From NCBI GenBank assembly GCA_022496805.1, contig CM040085.1, forward strand, positions 28,549,811 to 28,613,810: a stretch of DNA of 64,000 nucleotides, in the 5' to 3' direction. Shown here piece by piece: positions 46,279-58,427 of this stretch (position 1 is the stretch's first letter; the number at the start of each line of letters is the position of its first letter). The notes beneath the pieces are model-generated. The model had not been told where the DNA came from. It ran no database searches and saw nothing but the letters and a program-made list of their open reading frames with translations. The stretch is from Pohlia nutans. Its lineage: Eukaryota; Streptophyta; Bryopsida; Bryales; Mniaceae. The position numbers were made by a program, and so were the translations under genes.

Positions 46279-48473
46279 ATGGCAGCGATTGCGTCGAAGA
46301 GGTTGAAGGGAAAGGCGCTGATGCCGTTCTTCTTCGCGCGCGCGGTTTCGTCCACTTCGGTGGCCTCCGTGGGCGTGATGAAGAGCGCGGGAGACCAAAC
46401 GGACCCGTCACCAGGGATGGTGGCCACGAAGGCACCCAGAATGAAGAAGTTCGCGATCTACCGATGGGACCCGGACCACAGCGACAAGCCGCATTTACAA
46501 ACGTACAGCATCAACATTCACGAGTGCGGGCCGATGGTGCTGGACGCGCTCCTGAAGATCAAGAACGAGATCGACACGGGCCTCACGTTCCGGCGCTCGT
46601 GCCGCGAGGGCATCTGCGGCTCGTGCGCCATGAACATTGGCGGCAGCAACGGGCTGGCATGCCTGACGCCCATCGAGGTACATACTATTCCTTGAAGTGG
46701 GGGTTGGGGAATTCTTTTGTAGATTGGTGTAAGAGAGGGATAGTGCCACGATGAGCACCTTGAATCCTAACTCCTTTCTTCATGATCGAGCCAGGTGAAG
46801 AAAGAGGAGACGATCATCGCGCCGCTGCCGCACATGTACGTCATCAAGGACTTGGTGGTGGACATGACGCAGTTCTACTCGCAGTACAAGAGCATCGAGC
46901 CGTGGCTCAAGACCAAGAAGCCGGCGCCCGAGGGCAAGGAGTTTCTGCAAACAAAGAAGGATCGGTTGAAGCTGGATGGAATGTATGAGTGTATTCTGTG
47001 CGCTTGCTGCACCACTTCGTGCCCGAGCTACTGGTGGAATCCTGACAAGTACTTGGGCCCTGCCGCTCTTCTCCAGGCTCACAGGTCAGTCACTGCGTTT
47101 GTTTCCCACAATGGCTTTTATTACTCTTTGTATTTTCTTTCTCATGCTTTTTTCTCACATGCTGATGGATCAATGTCTCTTTCATGTCACCCAAATTGCA
47201 TGTGATTATTGATAATGTTGTGACAATCAATAGCACTGCATGTTGAAAATCCATTATAGGACCTAGCATTCATAGTTTGAAATTGACCAATTCAAATGAT
47301 CATGAGGGGACTAAATTTTATATCAGCTGAGTCAATGAAGAACATACCAGGTGACAAAATTAGATTATTTTTTATTATACTTTTTTCTCACATGCTGATG
47401 GATCCATGTACACCCAGACCTCTTTCATGTCACACAAACTGCATGTGATTATTGATGGAGTATTGTAACGTTGTGACGAGTATTGTGACAATCAATTGCT
47501 CTGCATGTAGAAGTTACTATATCCCTGACAGGACGAAGGATTCATAGTTTGAAATTGACCAACTCAAATGATCATGACGGGACCTAATTTTATATCACCT
47601 GAGTCAATGAAGAACATAGCATGTGTTGGTGACAAAATTAGACAAAAGAATGTCCCTATATGACCCACTCATAACTGCTAAAACTAAATTAATTAATTCC
47701 AGACTGAGCTTGTTGGTCCTTTAGGAGTTAAACTTCTTACTGTTGCAGGCAGGGTTATCTTACTCAAGCACTAGACAAAGTATCATATACGACGTCCTCG
47801 TAATATTCTAGTAGGCCTCCTCAAATATTCTTAGAATATTATAGAATATTTGAAAATATTTGAAAATATTCATCCAAGTTGTTTAACATATTTGACATTC
47901 GTCTAATTCAACAGTCTATAGACATCAAGTTGGAAAAAAGTCTCATACACTTCTCAGACACCTTATCACAACTTCTTGTGACGTATTGGAGTAATAGTGA
48001 GAATATGATCGAGGGGGTTTTGACTTGATTGAGATTAGGTACATTTATAATTGGCACTTTGAAGATTCATATTTTATTCAAGAATGCATATGATGCGATG
48101 GAATTGTTTTTCCATTGCCAGAAGACTGCACAGAAATTCATGCAGTCTAATAACAGGAACTGCACTCAAATGCTAATTTGAACAAATACGTACCTGCATT
48201 TGTTGCTGCAGTATTTCTTTAAGATGGATGTCTTGGTCGTTGACATAAATTCATTCAATGTACAGTGTTCTTAAAAAGCGTTTGGCATACCACATGTGCA
48301 GGTGGATTTCTGACAGCAGGGATGAATACACGAAGGAGAGGCTGGAGGCAATAGACGACGAGTTCAAGCTCTACCGATGCCACACCATCATGAACTGTGC
48401 CAAAGCGTGCCCCAAGGGCTTGAACCCTGGCTTGCAGATTGCCGGGATCAAGGCCAAGCAGGTTTCAAGGTAA
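46279..48473 (+). CDS. SDH2: Succinate dehydrogenase iron-sulfur subunit (complex II), mitochondrial
   Basis: Exons 46279-46677, 46795-47084 and 48302-48473 give 286 residues, the usual plant length. An Arg/Ser-rich presequence ([11 protein letters not shown]...ARAVSS) precedes the mature protein. The [2Fe-2S] ligands are Cys108, Cys113, Cys116 and Cys128 ([12 protein letters not shown]...LACL). The [4Fe-4S] and [3Fe-4S] ligands lie in [12 protein letters not shown] (exon 2) and [18 protein letters not shown] (exon 3). The subunit passes electrons from the FAD of SDH1 to ubiquinone in the inner membrane, linking the TCA cycle to respiration. The start follows CAGCGATGG and opens a clean presequence. 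Intron 2 (1.2 kb) carries duplicated transposon sequence. Confidence 0.95.
47148..47731 (+). repeat. Tandem duplication with subfamily C elements in SDH2 intron 2
   Basis: Two units begin CTTTTTTCTCACATGCTGATGG at about 47146 and 47382 (about 236 bp apart). Each continues into a worn subfamily C body (GATTCATAGTTTGAAATTGACC with variants). Only the second copy keeps the right end TTGGTCCTTTAGGAGTTAA (to 47731). Confidence 0.7.
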
Positions 48474-48535
48474 ACCCATGGTTGTAGGCTAAATCTGTGA
48501 CTACTGAAGAAACGACCAATTTTGAGATGACACAC

Positions 48536-48708
48536 CACTACAAGGAGAAGGCGTCGCTTTTCACTTGGTAGGTGAGTCAAACGGCGCCACTTCGCACGCA
48601 CTGCCCATGCGCTTAAGACTTGGTGAGTGCGATTCGTCACGTAGGACAAGTGCATACAGTGAACTCTGACACTGTTTTGAGTGAGAAGCGACGCCTTTGC
48701 TAGTAGTG
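48536..48708. mobile_element. CACTA MITE, 173 bp, just downstream of SDH2
   Basis: CACTACAAGGAGAAGGCGTC at the left and, inverted, CACTACTAGCAAAGGCGTC at the right, both followed by GCTT(T/C)TCACT. The 3-bp duplication CAC (48533-48535 and 48709-48711) is exact. It sits 62 bp after the SDH2 stop, probably within the 3' UTR. Confidence 0.85.
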
Positions 48709-50224
48709 CACAAGAAGAAGAATAACTCTGGTCGTAGCACCACATGGACATAGACAGTGATTTTGAGATGACATTTTTAGTGAGGGTTTATTGTTAGTGT
48801 TTTCCTTTTTCTTTTTTTTTAGCAAACCTCAGTCAGATTCACCCTAAGATCCTCCCTAAAAGGTACCACGTATGAAGAGCTGGGAGCACAATTCACTGTA
48901 CATATTTGTGTAACCCAATGACCACGTATAAGTATGCGTGCCGTGGATGCATTTTGCAGAGGTTTTTGACAGTAGCATGGAGCTCATATTTTGATCATCT
49001 GGTTACTGATCCATTATCTGTTAGCATGGCTTCCTCTTTTCCTCATTGAGGAAGCTGTACTAGGGTGTTCACATTTGTCAAAGTGATGAGAGTTTCAGAG
49101 CATCAGAATTCTGACATTCAAGTGATTCCTCTGAAAACTAGGACTGGTATAGAACTTAGGTTTCAGTTGCGTGACTGAAATCCGCCATTTTAGGTTGATT
49201 CCCTTCCCATTGAGATATGTTTAGTTACTTTAACTGTGCATAAAGAAAATGATTCATTTATAACTGCTCAAGTTTGAAAGAGATAGCTGGATTGTTGTTT
49301 GTTTGCCATGTGGTGTTGATCAGGTGATGGTTATTTTGTTTTCCAAGCTGAAGTTTTGTAATGCTACAAATTGGGCCTCGGTAAGTCTAATGCAATCGGC
49401 TATATAGATTGTAGTATATAGGTTGCCCGTTGTAATTAGATTTTCTTAACACTCATAATGCACTACACTTTTTAGACTCTAAAGGTGTATTGGTGCCTAT
49501 ATATGTTGCATGTTGTCATTGCCGTTGTTTCCTTTGTAATTGGGTTCTCTTTGACACCCATGATGCACTACCGTAGGTGAGGGGGTTGGCAAAAAGTATT
49601 TCATATGTTTTGAATAATCAAGTGAGTTTTAGAGGAAGAAAGAGTTGTCCTTGTAATCAAATGAAGAAAAATCAGAAGGTCAAGTTATCATTTACCTCCA
49701 AGAAGAGTTTTGTGGTTTGAAGTTTTTATGCTTGAGATATAATAAATTTCAAAAGGTTGTGAAAGATGTGCATAAGTTGAATGATAAGAAAATGTGTTGT
49801 GATTAGAATTTCAGGGCTCAATTGTGCATAGTAGAAATTTCATTTTGAATTTTGTTCAACTAAGAAATGTTGCACAGTGAAGTAATCTTTCACCTCCAAA
49901 AATAATTTTTTGATTTGAAGTTTATTTCTTGAGTTTTTCTCATTTGTGGAAAAGCAAGTTCAACCAGTAAATAAAAGTGAGATGACAAGAAGTGAGGAAT
50001 TGTACGTATTCATCGACTTAAGGACTTCAACTCGATTTCCAAACATTAATCCCTAGTGAAGTTATTTGATTTTTTTTTCCTTCATGTCATCACTTTTTGT
50101 TCCACATTCGATTTTCAAACCTAATATCAATCCAAGAATAATTCAACCAATGAGTGCTTTTCTTGCCACATAGGACTACTTCCGGCCCTATGACAAGGCC
50201 CTAATTCATAAGAACACTCGCAGA
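48709..50224. other. Intergenic, with degenerate repeats only
   Basis: No gene is visible. Two blocks ending in CATAATGCACTAC (49463) and CATGATGCACTAC (49570) look like a local duplication. About 49.6-50.0 kb is loosely similar to the interior of the 38.4-39.6 kb element (TTGTGCATAG, AAGTAATCTTTCAC). Confidence 0.35.
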
Positions 50225-53200
50225 TTACAACAATCCCTTGAGCTCATCAGGACCCTCACCAAATCCTATATTATCATCACTACTTGGTGCACTTTGATCC
50301 CTGTAAGCAGAAGCAATTTCTTTGCCCTTCTCCAGGATGTTGGACGGCACTGTTGCTAGTAATCTGCCAATCACCCCAAACACACACATCAGTCCACATA
50401 GAAAAAATGTCACTGCGGCATTCTACACATTTAAAACAACCTGACGGCTGACGCTGTTGATTGTGTATATAGGTACCTACATGATTGATTCCAACCTTGC
50501 CCATCTCTCAGCTCAATTTTCCATACTCCTTCCATTCTAGTTACCAGAAGGCTTTGAAAATCATTTTTGATTGACACAAACAAAATATAGCAATACACTC
50601 TGAACTCTTTTACATCACCCCTTTGGTAACCAACGTACATGAGTTCAGAACTTGCCATGTGGAAAGCGTCCAATCAGCAAATATACTGGAATGTGATACT
50701 GGAGTGTGATAATAACGAGTTCAGAGTGTACTTACTTATCTAACGCAGTCACAGCAGTAGAGACACGTGTCTTCATAATGTCGATAGATGCTGATCCATT
50801 ATCTCGTGTTGCTCTAAAGAGCAATGAGTCCAAGTCCTCCAAGGCACTGCGCAATATCGGAAAAGGTGAGAAGAGGGGAGAATTAAACCAGAACTTCAGA
50901 AATATCATGAAATGCTTTTTGAAGTCCGGAAGGGGTTTACGCTGGTAGAGTTATAAAGCAAACTTGGTGTGAATATAAATGAGAAAATTTTGCAGGCAAC
51001 AGAATTTGAGACAACGGGTATAATTAGTGAAAGGACTAATGTACCTGAGACATTGGTCAACCGCCTCGTTAGCAGTCTTGCCGTTGCCAGCCTCAGCTGC
51101 GTATTGTGCAACCTAACCCCGTATCCATTGTTAGGCTAGAAACTGATAACATACCTACATGGAGTTTTAATAACAATAACTAAAACTCTAATGGGGTTAG
51201 CCGCGCACAGGGGGTTGGGTTGAAAATTTTAGGTGCTTTTGGGTTGAAAATAGTTTCAACAGAGAGTATATCAACACTTGAGAAAAGTCTCAACAGTGGT
51301 CCTCTCCCTCAATTGAAAACTTACACTATTGCATTCAATAGTGCCTCTCCCCACTGTTCAATTGAACAACCCAACCCCTGTGAAGCCCTTGGTTGGGTTG
51401 AGTTTGGTCAAAAACACTCAAAACAGTTGAAAAATTCTACCATAATTTCTAACACAAAGAGAACCCCTCACAGGTGCCAATTAAGGTAGTTTTTAATGTA
51501 AACCCTACCAATTACGGTAGTTTCTAAAATAAACCCTGCCAAGTATAACACAACTAGGTTTTCTCTGGAGAATGGACTTTTCTACTACTACAAGGACAAA
51601 TTTCCTAACATGATAAAAGATGATGCTTAAGCTGCAGAATTAGAGATTGCATAAGAGAATAAGGACATTCACATACTGCTCGAATATCATTGCGAAGGGA
51701 ACCCGCAGGTCCAGATCTCAACAAAGACCGTGCATCAGAAAATTCAGGCTTCTCTCCAACTAGCTTCCCATCTGTATGCCAAAATTCAATCAGCCATATT
51801 AGATCCTACAAATGCCAAGGAGACAACCTAGAATCCTAAACAAGTAGATATGACCTCTGCAATACATGAGGATTTAGACAATGGGTACGTATTGATTAGG
51901 AGGATGTAGACCACCTAAACATCCGTTTTAAGTGTCGGTTTTAGGAAAACTTCGAACTTCATAAATTTTACATAAAATATCCTTGATGCATTGGAATCCT
52001 CTTTCTTTGCCAATAGAGCACATTAAAATTTGACCAGTCTAATAGCAATAACTGTGCTCATTACCATTTTGGGTGTCCCGAGCGAATACAATAGAGAGAT
52101 TGGGACCAATCGAGAACAATAAAAACACAGATTCAAAATGATGCTGCTGTATACTCAAGTTTTGAAATTTCGTGAAGAGAAACACATACCGACATCCTGA
52201 AACTGGAGTTGTGCCAAAACCACTGTCGGTACGTACGTGTCTAATGGGTCGAGCTTCTTCCTGTTGTCACGTAAACAAACCAATCAGAATTTTCTCATCA
52301 ATAGCAACAGCTATATATGGTCCACATATCATCCTTGCATTTCCAATAACTGTGAAGTAATTTCATGTTGTTTAATTCAGCCTTATTGTTAATAGTAGCA
52401 TCGCAGAGTCCAGCAGCTATTAGATCCTGTACCTCTTTTTAACCAAAAAAAACTCTCAGATTGTAGAGATACAGGAACAAAAGTTCGTAAAGTCCAATTT
52501 GCTATGAACACAAAGGACCACATACTTGCAAGCGCCCACCTCTTGAGGTACTTGTTAAATGGGTTTCCGGAATCAGCTGCTGAAATCATAAAAAAAATTA
52601 AACATGAGTTAGAACGATTTTCATGAACCAATCTCTTTCTAGGCAAGAAAATCAATGTGCAGTATATCTGAACGTCTTCAATTGTTATCGGACCCCTTGC
52701 GTTGCCCAAAGAGCTCCGAGGATTCCTTCCAGAAAACCTAGCTGCATTAAACCCTGCCAATTGTAACATCATTTAAAGTAAACTCCGCCGATTATGATGC
52801 AGCTACGTTTTCAAGAATACCTCTAACGAGTAGGATTTCTACTACACAGTAGTCCTTATTTACCCTCGGTGAACAATTGAGCCAAAATACAAGATACTAT
52901 GAACAATTTCACGCTTGTGTTCTCCGCTGATTATTATTTTTGAATGATGCCCCTCACATGAAGCTGTGAGAACTACGGTGTAGCGAATTAATGTCAGAAC
53001 CGTTTCCAAGAATTCGTGACAAAAGTGCTACTGACATTGTAAGGTCAAGATTAGGGTGACTCTTCAAAAACCTAATAAAAAGGACACAAATTCTCTTTTC
53101 TGTTCCTACCAGCGAATTTTTTTGTGGCTATATATCGCGAACTTACTATTCGAAAAACGGGCTTGGAAACTATGTTGCTATAAGAAAAACTGGTAAAAAA

Positions 53201-53650
53201 ACAGAGTATATCGCCACAATCTTCCCTTATCATTGTCTACAATTCTATAGAAATCTATGTATTTGTAGTAAAAAAATTGTAAATCGCCTAAAAATGCTAT
53301 CTATTCTTCAAGTTTCAATTTTCAAATCACCAGTGGTACTCCCTTCCAAAACTGAAAAAATATATATATAAAAATCACTGGTTCCTACCTTTGGAATCCT
53401 CCGGAGCGAACAAGAGCATAGAAGACACGACAGCGGCCATCATGGCACCGCGCCTGCCAATTCCGTCATTCTCCAACGACACCACGGTAGAGCAGGCGCC
53501 ATTGTTGTTGTTGTCAGCCTCGGGTTCGTGTCGGTGGTGGTCCGAGGTCAAGCTAGCTCTGCAGCTATGGCGGGGCCTGCAGGCGAGAGCAGCGCAGAAT
53601 CGCGGTGGAATGGACAGCGCTGTGGCCGTGGGTGCCATCGCCATAGCCAC
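50225..53650 (-). CDS. Predicted chloroplast (thylakoid-lumen?) protein of unknown function
   Basis: Seven exons on the minus strand: 53650-53389, 52579-52540, 52260-52190, 51771-51677, 51112-51045, 50846-50736, 50363-50225, all GT-AG, joining to 261 residues. The N terminus is Arg/Ala/Ser-rich like a transit peptide; RRGAMMAAVVSSMLLFAPEDSKA follows, a twin-arginine plus hydrophobic stretch ending near an Ala, suggestive of lumen targeting. The body reads GNPFNKYLKRKKLDPLDTYVP, SLLRSGPAGSLRNDIRAVAQYA, ALEDLDSLLFRA and LLATVPSNILEKGKEIA, a mostly helical fold. It resembles a conserved plant plastid family of unknown function (possibly the one catalogued as DUF7880; name from memory). Intron 1 holds family H copy 3 at its very start. 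Confidence 0.75.
51206..51382. mobile_element. Small inverted-end element in an intron of the plastid-protein gene
   Basis: CACAGGGGGTTGGGTTG and CAACCCAACCCCTGTG are inverted ends of a 177-bp unit. The flanking 8-mers agree only in part, so superfamily assignment (hAT-like tips) is weak. It lies in the intron between 51113 and 51676. Confidence 0.5.
53110..53380 (+). mobile_element. hAT-like MITE family H, copy 3, at a 5' splice site
   Basis: It starts CAGCGAATTTTTTTGTGG and ends AAAAATCACTG, flanked by a perfect 8-bp duplication GTTCCTAC (53102-53109 and 53381-53388). On the minus strand the outer copy reads GTAGGAAC, and its first base is exactly the first base of intron 1 of the plastid-protein gene. 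The body matches copies 1 and 2 (CCACAATCTTCCCTTATCATT, GTAAATCGCC). Confidence 0.85.
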
Positions 53651-54149
53651 TTGGTTTTGCTACGATGAATTTCTTTCACTGCGAGCAGGGGAGTGGAGAG
53701 CTTGCAAGTGAGGAAGACGAAGAGCCTGTGTCCACCGGTTCCGCCGGTCACGGGTAAGGTGCAATTGAGGATACAATTGAGGATATGACATGTTTGGGAA
53801 GCCCTCACTTCAAGGTGGGAGGCATGGATTAGTCACAAGAATGAAATGTCAAATAGATAGAAACTCCGGTCCTCTTTTGAGGCCGGCATTAATAAAGTGT
53901 TTGTTTGTAATGTCAATGACCCAGTGGACAGAGGGCCATTTGGACAAAAATACTCTACCCTTCCGGGAATATACACTTTAGTGGCCAGTAATAAATACCA
54001 GTAACAAATAGTAACCTTGAGTGGGTGGTGAGATCTAGTTAATGTATAAGTTGGAGTTGGTTTTATGGTGGTCACCAAGTCATGACTCCAGGGTTGGTTG
54101 GAGAATGAAATGTCACATGTGCATTGCTTGAAACAATAGTGTCTTCATA
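53651..54149. other. 5' flank of the plastid-protein gene
   Basis: This is the promoter side of the minus-strand gene that starts at 53650. The duplicated words AATTGAGGATA (53763 and 53774) are the only repeat seen. No TATA box could be fixed with confidence. Confidence 0.35.
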
Positions 54150-54577
54150 CTCCCTCCGTTCCATAATAGATGATGTTTTTGAAGAAAAAAAATTTGTCCC
54201 AAATTACTTTTTGCAAATCATTTATTCAATTTGAAAGTGTTATTTTACAAATTCTAACAAAGCAAAATCACAAGACAAGTGCATAAAAAGTGATTTTTTG
54301 TCTGTGAAGCGTGTCTTTGCTCATGTGTGGATCATAAACAACATACGAGCTAGTTAAAATCAAGGCTAGCATATGTTTGTTGCATCAATGAACACTCTGC
54401 AACAGACATCACGATGTTGCCACATGCCACACGTACCATGTGCAGTATGATATTGCTTCGATAAACAAGTATTCCAAAATAGAAACATATCGTATTTAGA
54501 GATTTGATGAAATCGTTATAATCTGCTCAATTTTTAACTTTTTTTCTAAATGATCACATGTTATGGGACGAAAGGAG
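54150..54577. mobile_element. Stowaway MITE (428 bp)
   Basis: CTCCCTCCGTTCCATAATAG at the left is the canonical Stowaway tip, and TATGGGACGAAAGGAG at the right is its inverse. TA flanks both sides (54148-54149 and 54578-54579). Tc1/mariner-derived and non-autonomous. Confidence 0.9.
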
Positions 54578-55571
54578 TATTATGGAAGATAGACTCATAG
54601 AGGTCTATAGAAGCCTAGTTTTCTCGTTTTTCACTTGGAATACCTAAGCTATTTTGGGGAACTTCAATGAATGAATGTGCACCTCATCCATTTTTTTAAT
54701 ACATTCTTCATTCTATGTGCACACCAATTTTCCATATTAAAATAAAAATTTAGAAAATTGCAGAATAAAGAAGTTGATAATCACCAAACCTCATCAATTA
54801 AAAAAGATTGTTTGTAACATTCCCTTGTTGGACCACTCCTTTACACTGTAACAACACTATAGAGAATCTACTAATAAAATAGTCCAACTCTCTAACCCTC
54901 TTTGCTTGAATCACCTGAAGTTTAAAAAAAATTTCAAAGATTCATATAATCTCCTGACAAATGCTTTAGATTCGGAGGTGCAACAGTGGACCTCTAAAGA
55001 ACTTTATGTCGATAATTACGAACCCTATGAAATATATATACTACTCAAATTTATAATCATAATTCTATGCCACATGCACTTTTAGCCAAAAACCGTGTTT
55101 ATATATTGAACTCTTAGTGGATTTCACCATACAAAAGGACATGCGCAATAACTTTGGAATGCATCATTCCAAAATGCAATCATGCATTCATTACACCCTC
55201 ACAAGAAAAATCAAACCTATCATTGATTGAAATTGACTCTTCCAAATTTGAACTCTCAACTGGTTGATTTCACTTTTGAATTTAATACACCTTTATGGCC
55301 TCATTCTAGTGCGTAATTCTGTAATATTTCAATTGTTGTATTCGTTGGAGTATTTACAAATATTATGACAAAACCTTTTGTGAGATAATAATATGAAGAT
55401 GAAGAATTGTATTGGATTCATAAGCAATTTTAACACAAGGCCGGCACATTGGAACTATTATGCCACAAGATCAAGACCCAAACACCACCTATCCCACATA
55501 ACACTCTTTAATAGAGCAATTGGGGCCCTATGCGTTTGTCATACAATGGAACCTCATGAATAAAACAAGCA
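54578..55571. other. A+T-rich intergenic stretch
   Basis: I see no gene, no RNA and no clear repeat ends here. Confidence 0.4.
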
Positions 55572-55745
55572 GCTATGCTACGAGGAGCTCTGACCGCCAT
55601 AGAACAGGTGAAGGACGAGAATGCATTTCAATGGAATCATGGACAGAATATATTTGCTATATTTGCTACAGTGATATTTAGCCCAAAAAAATGAGTGTCC
55701 CCGCAATGCCTCTTCCCTAAGGTCAGAGCCAATAAAAACTCTTCA
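55572..55745 (-). repeat. MITE-like repeat with GCTCTGACC ends, copy 2 (SINE-free site)
   Basis: GCTCTGACCG (55587-55596) and GGTCAGAGC (55721-55729) are inverted. It is the reverse complement of 23262-23427 and keeps the uninterrupted CATAGCTGCTTG that flanks the SINE at 23.4-24.6 kb. Confidence 0.65.
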
Positions 55746-55925
55746 CACGCTTTATCATGAAAACATCCACCAAACCATTATTTTGTCTTCGTTAAGAAAT
55801 ACTACAGAAAAATATTCATCTATGGTAGACGAGATCCCAACCGCTCTATTCAAGAATGTAATGCACATTTTCAATATGCTGACGTGAAAAATGTTCAACT
55901 ATATAAATACACCTCAAAACATACT

Positions 55926-56424
55926 TTAACTCCTAAACGTCAGAGCGTCCAGAAAGTGGACGACTAACAGATTTAAACCCTTCTCACGTTCTCATCAATG
56001 CTTGGATGAAAATCATCCAATTTTCTGAAGATTCTTCACCAAGTTGTTGTTTTATCTAATGGTTGGATTTAGTCATACTTGATTACATATTTTTTTAAAT
56101 TACAAATGTAGAAGTATGTCAAGTCGTTGACCAAGCCAAAATTGCATTGACTGTAGTTCAAAAGTGGCACAAAAATTTCAAAGAATCACCACATTTAAGA
56201 GTCTCATTTCAAATTCATTCCAACAAATTTTACTCAAAAAGTATTAAAATTTTGTTTGTAATCTAATTTAGAAGGAATTTCTAATTTTAACTTTCAAATT
56301 TTATAATTAAATATTGGTGATAGTATTAGTGAATCGAACCGTACGGATGGAATCTAAAATTCAAAATCTAGAACTTTCATTTGTATATCAATTCCAAGGA
56401 TACCTTGGTACGTTTAGGGGTTAA
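55926..56424. mobile_element. TTAA-flanked element (499 bp), B-related
   Basis: The ends are TTAACTCCTAAACGTCAGAG and GGTACGTTTAGGGGTTAA. The right half (ATATTGGTGATAG, GATGGAATCTAAAATTCA) is homologous to subfamily B. The left tip is like the 330-bp element at 21508 (CTAAACGTC..AGCGTCCAGAAA). Confidence 0.7.
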
Positions 56425-56448
56425 ATATACCGGAATGAGTGATTATAA

Positions 56449-56865
56449 AGGCCCGTTCGCACCTGGCCTTTACAAAGAACGTGAATTAAAACTTAACACC
56501 TCCATAATTTTGGAAGGAATACCTTCTTTTTAGGAAAGGTGTCATCAATGAGGTTCGGAAAGGTATCATTAATAATAGCCGGATTACATAATGGCCCCTC
56601 AAGAGCCATATTAGTTAAGACCATTCTTAAGTGTTCAAAACTTAGGAATAATTCCAATTTTGGTGCTCCCTTAACAATTGCCTACTATTGCTCAAGTATT
56701 TTTTGTCCTCCTAAATGTTAGCTAATACCCATTCTTTAAAGTGTGCCATGTGGACATCCATGTAGTATTGGTAATTACTAAAGAATGTAGGTGGGAACAC
56801 ACACTTTATTAAGGAGGTAAGACCGCCTTCTAAGACCACCTCTAAGGCCAGGTGGGAACATACCC
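56449..56865. mobile_element. Tourist-like (PIF/Harbinger) MITE (417 bp)
   Basis: AGGCCCGTTCGCACCTGGCC at the left and, inverted, GGGTATGTTCCCACCTGGCC at the right. It is flanked by TAA (56446-56448 and 56866-56868), the usual Harbinger target. It begins 24 bp after the neighbouring TTAA element. Confidence 0.75.
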
Positions 56866-56868
56866 TAA

Positions 56869-58427
56869 GAGTATTTGGTTCTGTACATCAACTTAACGAT
56901 TTCTTCACAACATGCATGTTATCCGCAATTTCAAAGTTCAAGATTTCAGATTTCTATACCCACTCCCAAGAGATTACTTTTCCTATGTGAGTACTTTCGC
57001 ATTCGTGTAAATGATTTCAGCATTATGAGTAGGGGCATACATACTACATACCACAAAACAAGGTACAAATAATATCTGTGGAGCCCCCAAAAAGTATTCC
57101 CGCATAACTGCATTGGCCCCACCAAAACCACTAACAAAAAGCCAATCATATCAAGCTCATAGAATATCTTTTCCACCAATCAATATCTAGCACCTATTGT
57201 ATTCAAGCGAGAATAGATCGAAATCAGTGCTTCCAGGGATCTCTCTGGGCGGGAATGACTCATCCACAGGAAGTCAATGACATTATGTACACGTATCTGA
57301 ATGCATTATCTTACCTGTAATTATTTGATAGTGCCATTACACCCATGACTAACATGAATACTAAACATATTTTAGAGACACCCATAGCATAATGAACCTG
57401 ACTGAAACCTGACCTTCGCCACCGTTCCGAGGAATGACCCTAGACACCTACTGGCAAGGACCCTAATACTTCAGTATTGACCAAGTATTTCAAGTTGTGG
57501 TAGTAAGAATCACATCAGTACAGTTATTGTAAAACAATAACGACCTCAATGTAAAGAACAGTTAAATCCGGGAAGATGAGGAATTTATCATATTAAAATC
57601 AAATCTCTAATATTACCAAACATCTTGAATCGACAGATTGAATATTTACCAAACCAAGGGACACAGCAACACATGGAACGCTACTCACACCGAACTAGGA
57701 GAATTGTCATCAACGGTGTCAGATTTCTGACAGAACAATAATACAGCAGCAGCAGCAAGATATTCAGAATGGATCAAAAATCTTACGAATAAATGTAACT
57801 CACAAATCTCCAAATAAGCTTAAAATGAAATCCGATACAAAATGGAAGGGTCACAACCCAACGGATAATAGCATTTAGGAAACCGTGTAGTGATTTACTC
57901 GTATATCACCCCAAGCTGGAAAAATGTGGGAATTTACAAAACCATAATCTGTGAACAAGTCAGACACTCAAATCCAACTGCTGAACACACATCAGCGGGA
58001 GGTACCCATTTGCTCATAATAACTATTGACACATGTCGAAACATAGAAACCTGAAGTCTGAAGACGGACTACCTGATGATGTTTGCAGAAATCTAGAAGA
58101 AACAAGGATGAACCCAGTGTTATTCCTGTTACGCTCCGATCAGTATCTACATTTACTCTGCACATCAAAGCACATATATTCGCTTAAATTCCTACACCAT
58201 CAGCCTAAATTTTACTTACTTTAAATCCTATAATATGAATTCCTCAGTGTAGTAACTAACCGAAAAAGAGGTAGTGACAATACATAACCTATTCAAAAGG
58301 ATGCTTTGAAAAGGCACTAAAAATCCATGGGCCAGTATCACCCACACAGATATAATGCGTACTGGGAATTAAATCTTGAAGCATATTGCAGAACTTGAAA
58401 AAATTAATACAGTGCTGAAGGGACGCA
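56869..58427. other. 3' flank of the SNARE gene, no features
   Basis: No supported gene or repeat is visible. Part of it may be 3' UTR or an extra downstream exon of the VAMP72 gene. A short CAG run (about 57744-57759) is present. Confidence 0.35.

Noticed and set aside
52680..52756. Extra exon of the plastid-protein gene (reading FNAARFSGRNPRSSLGNARGP)
   Set aside because: It has an acceptor but no good donor in the right phase, while exon 53650-53389 joins directly and in phase to 52579-52540 with a sensible protein.
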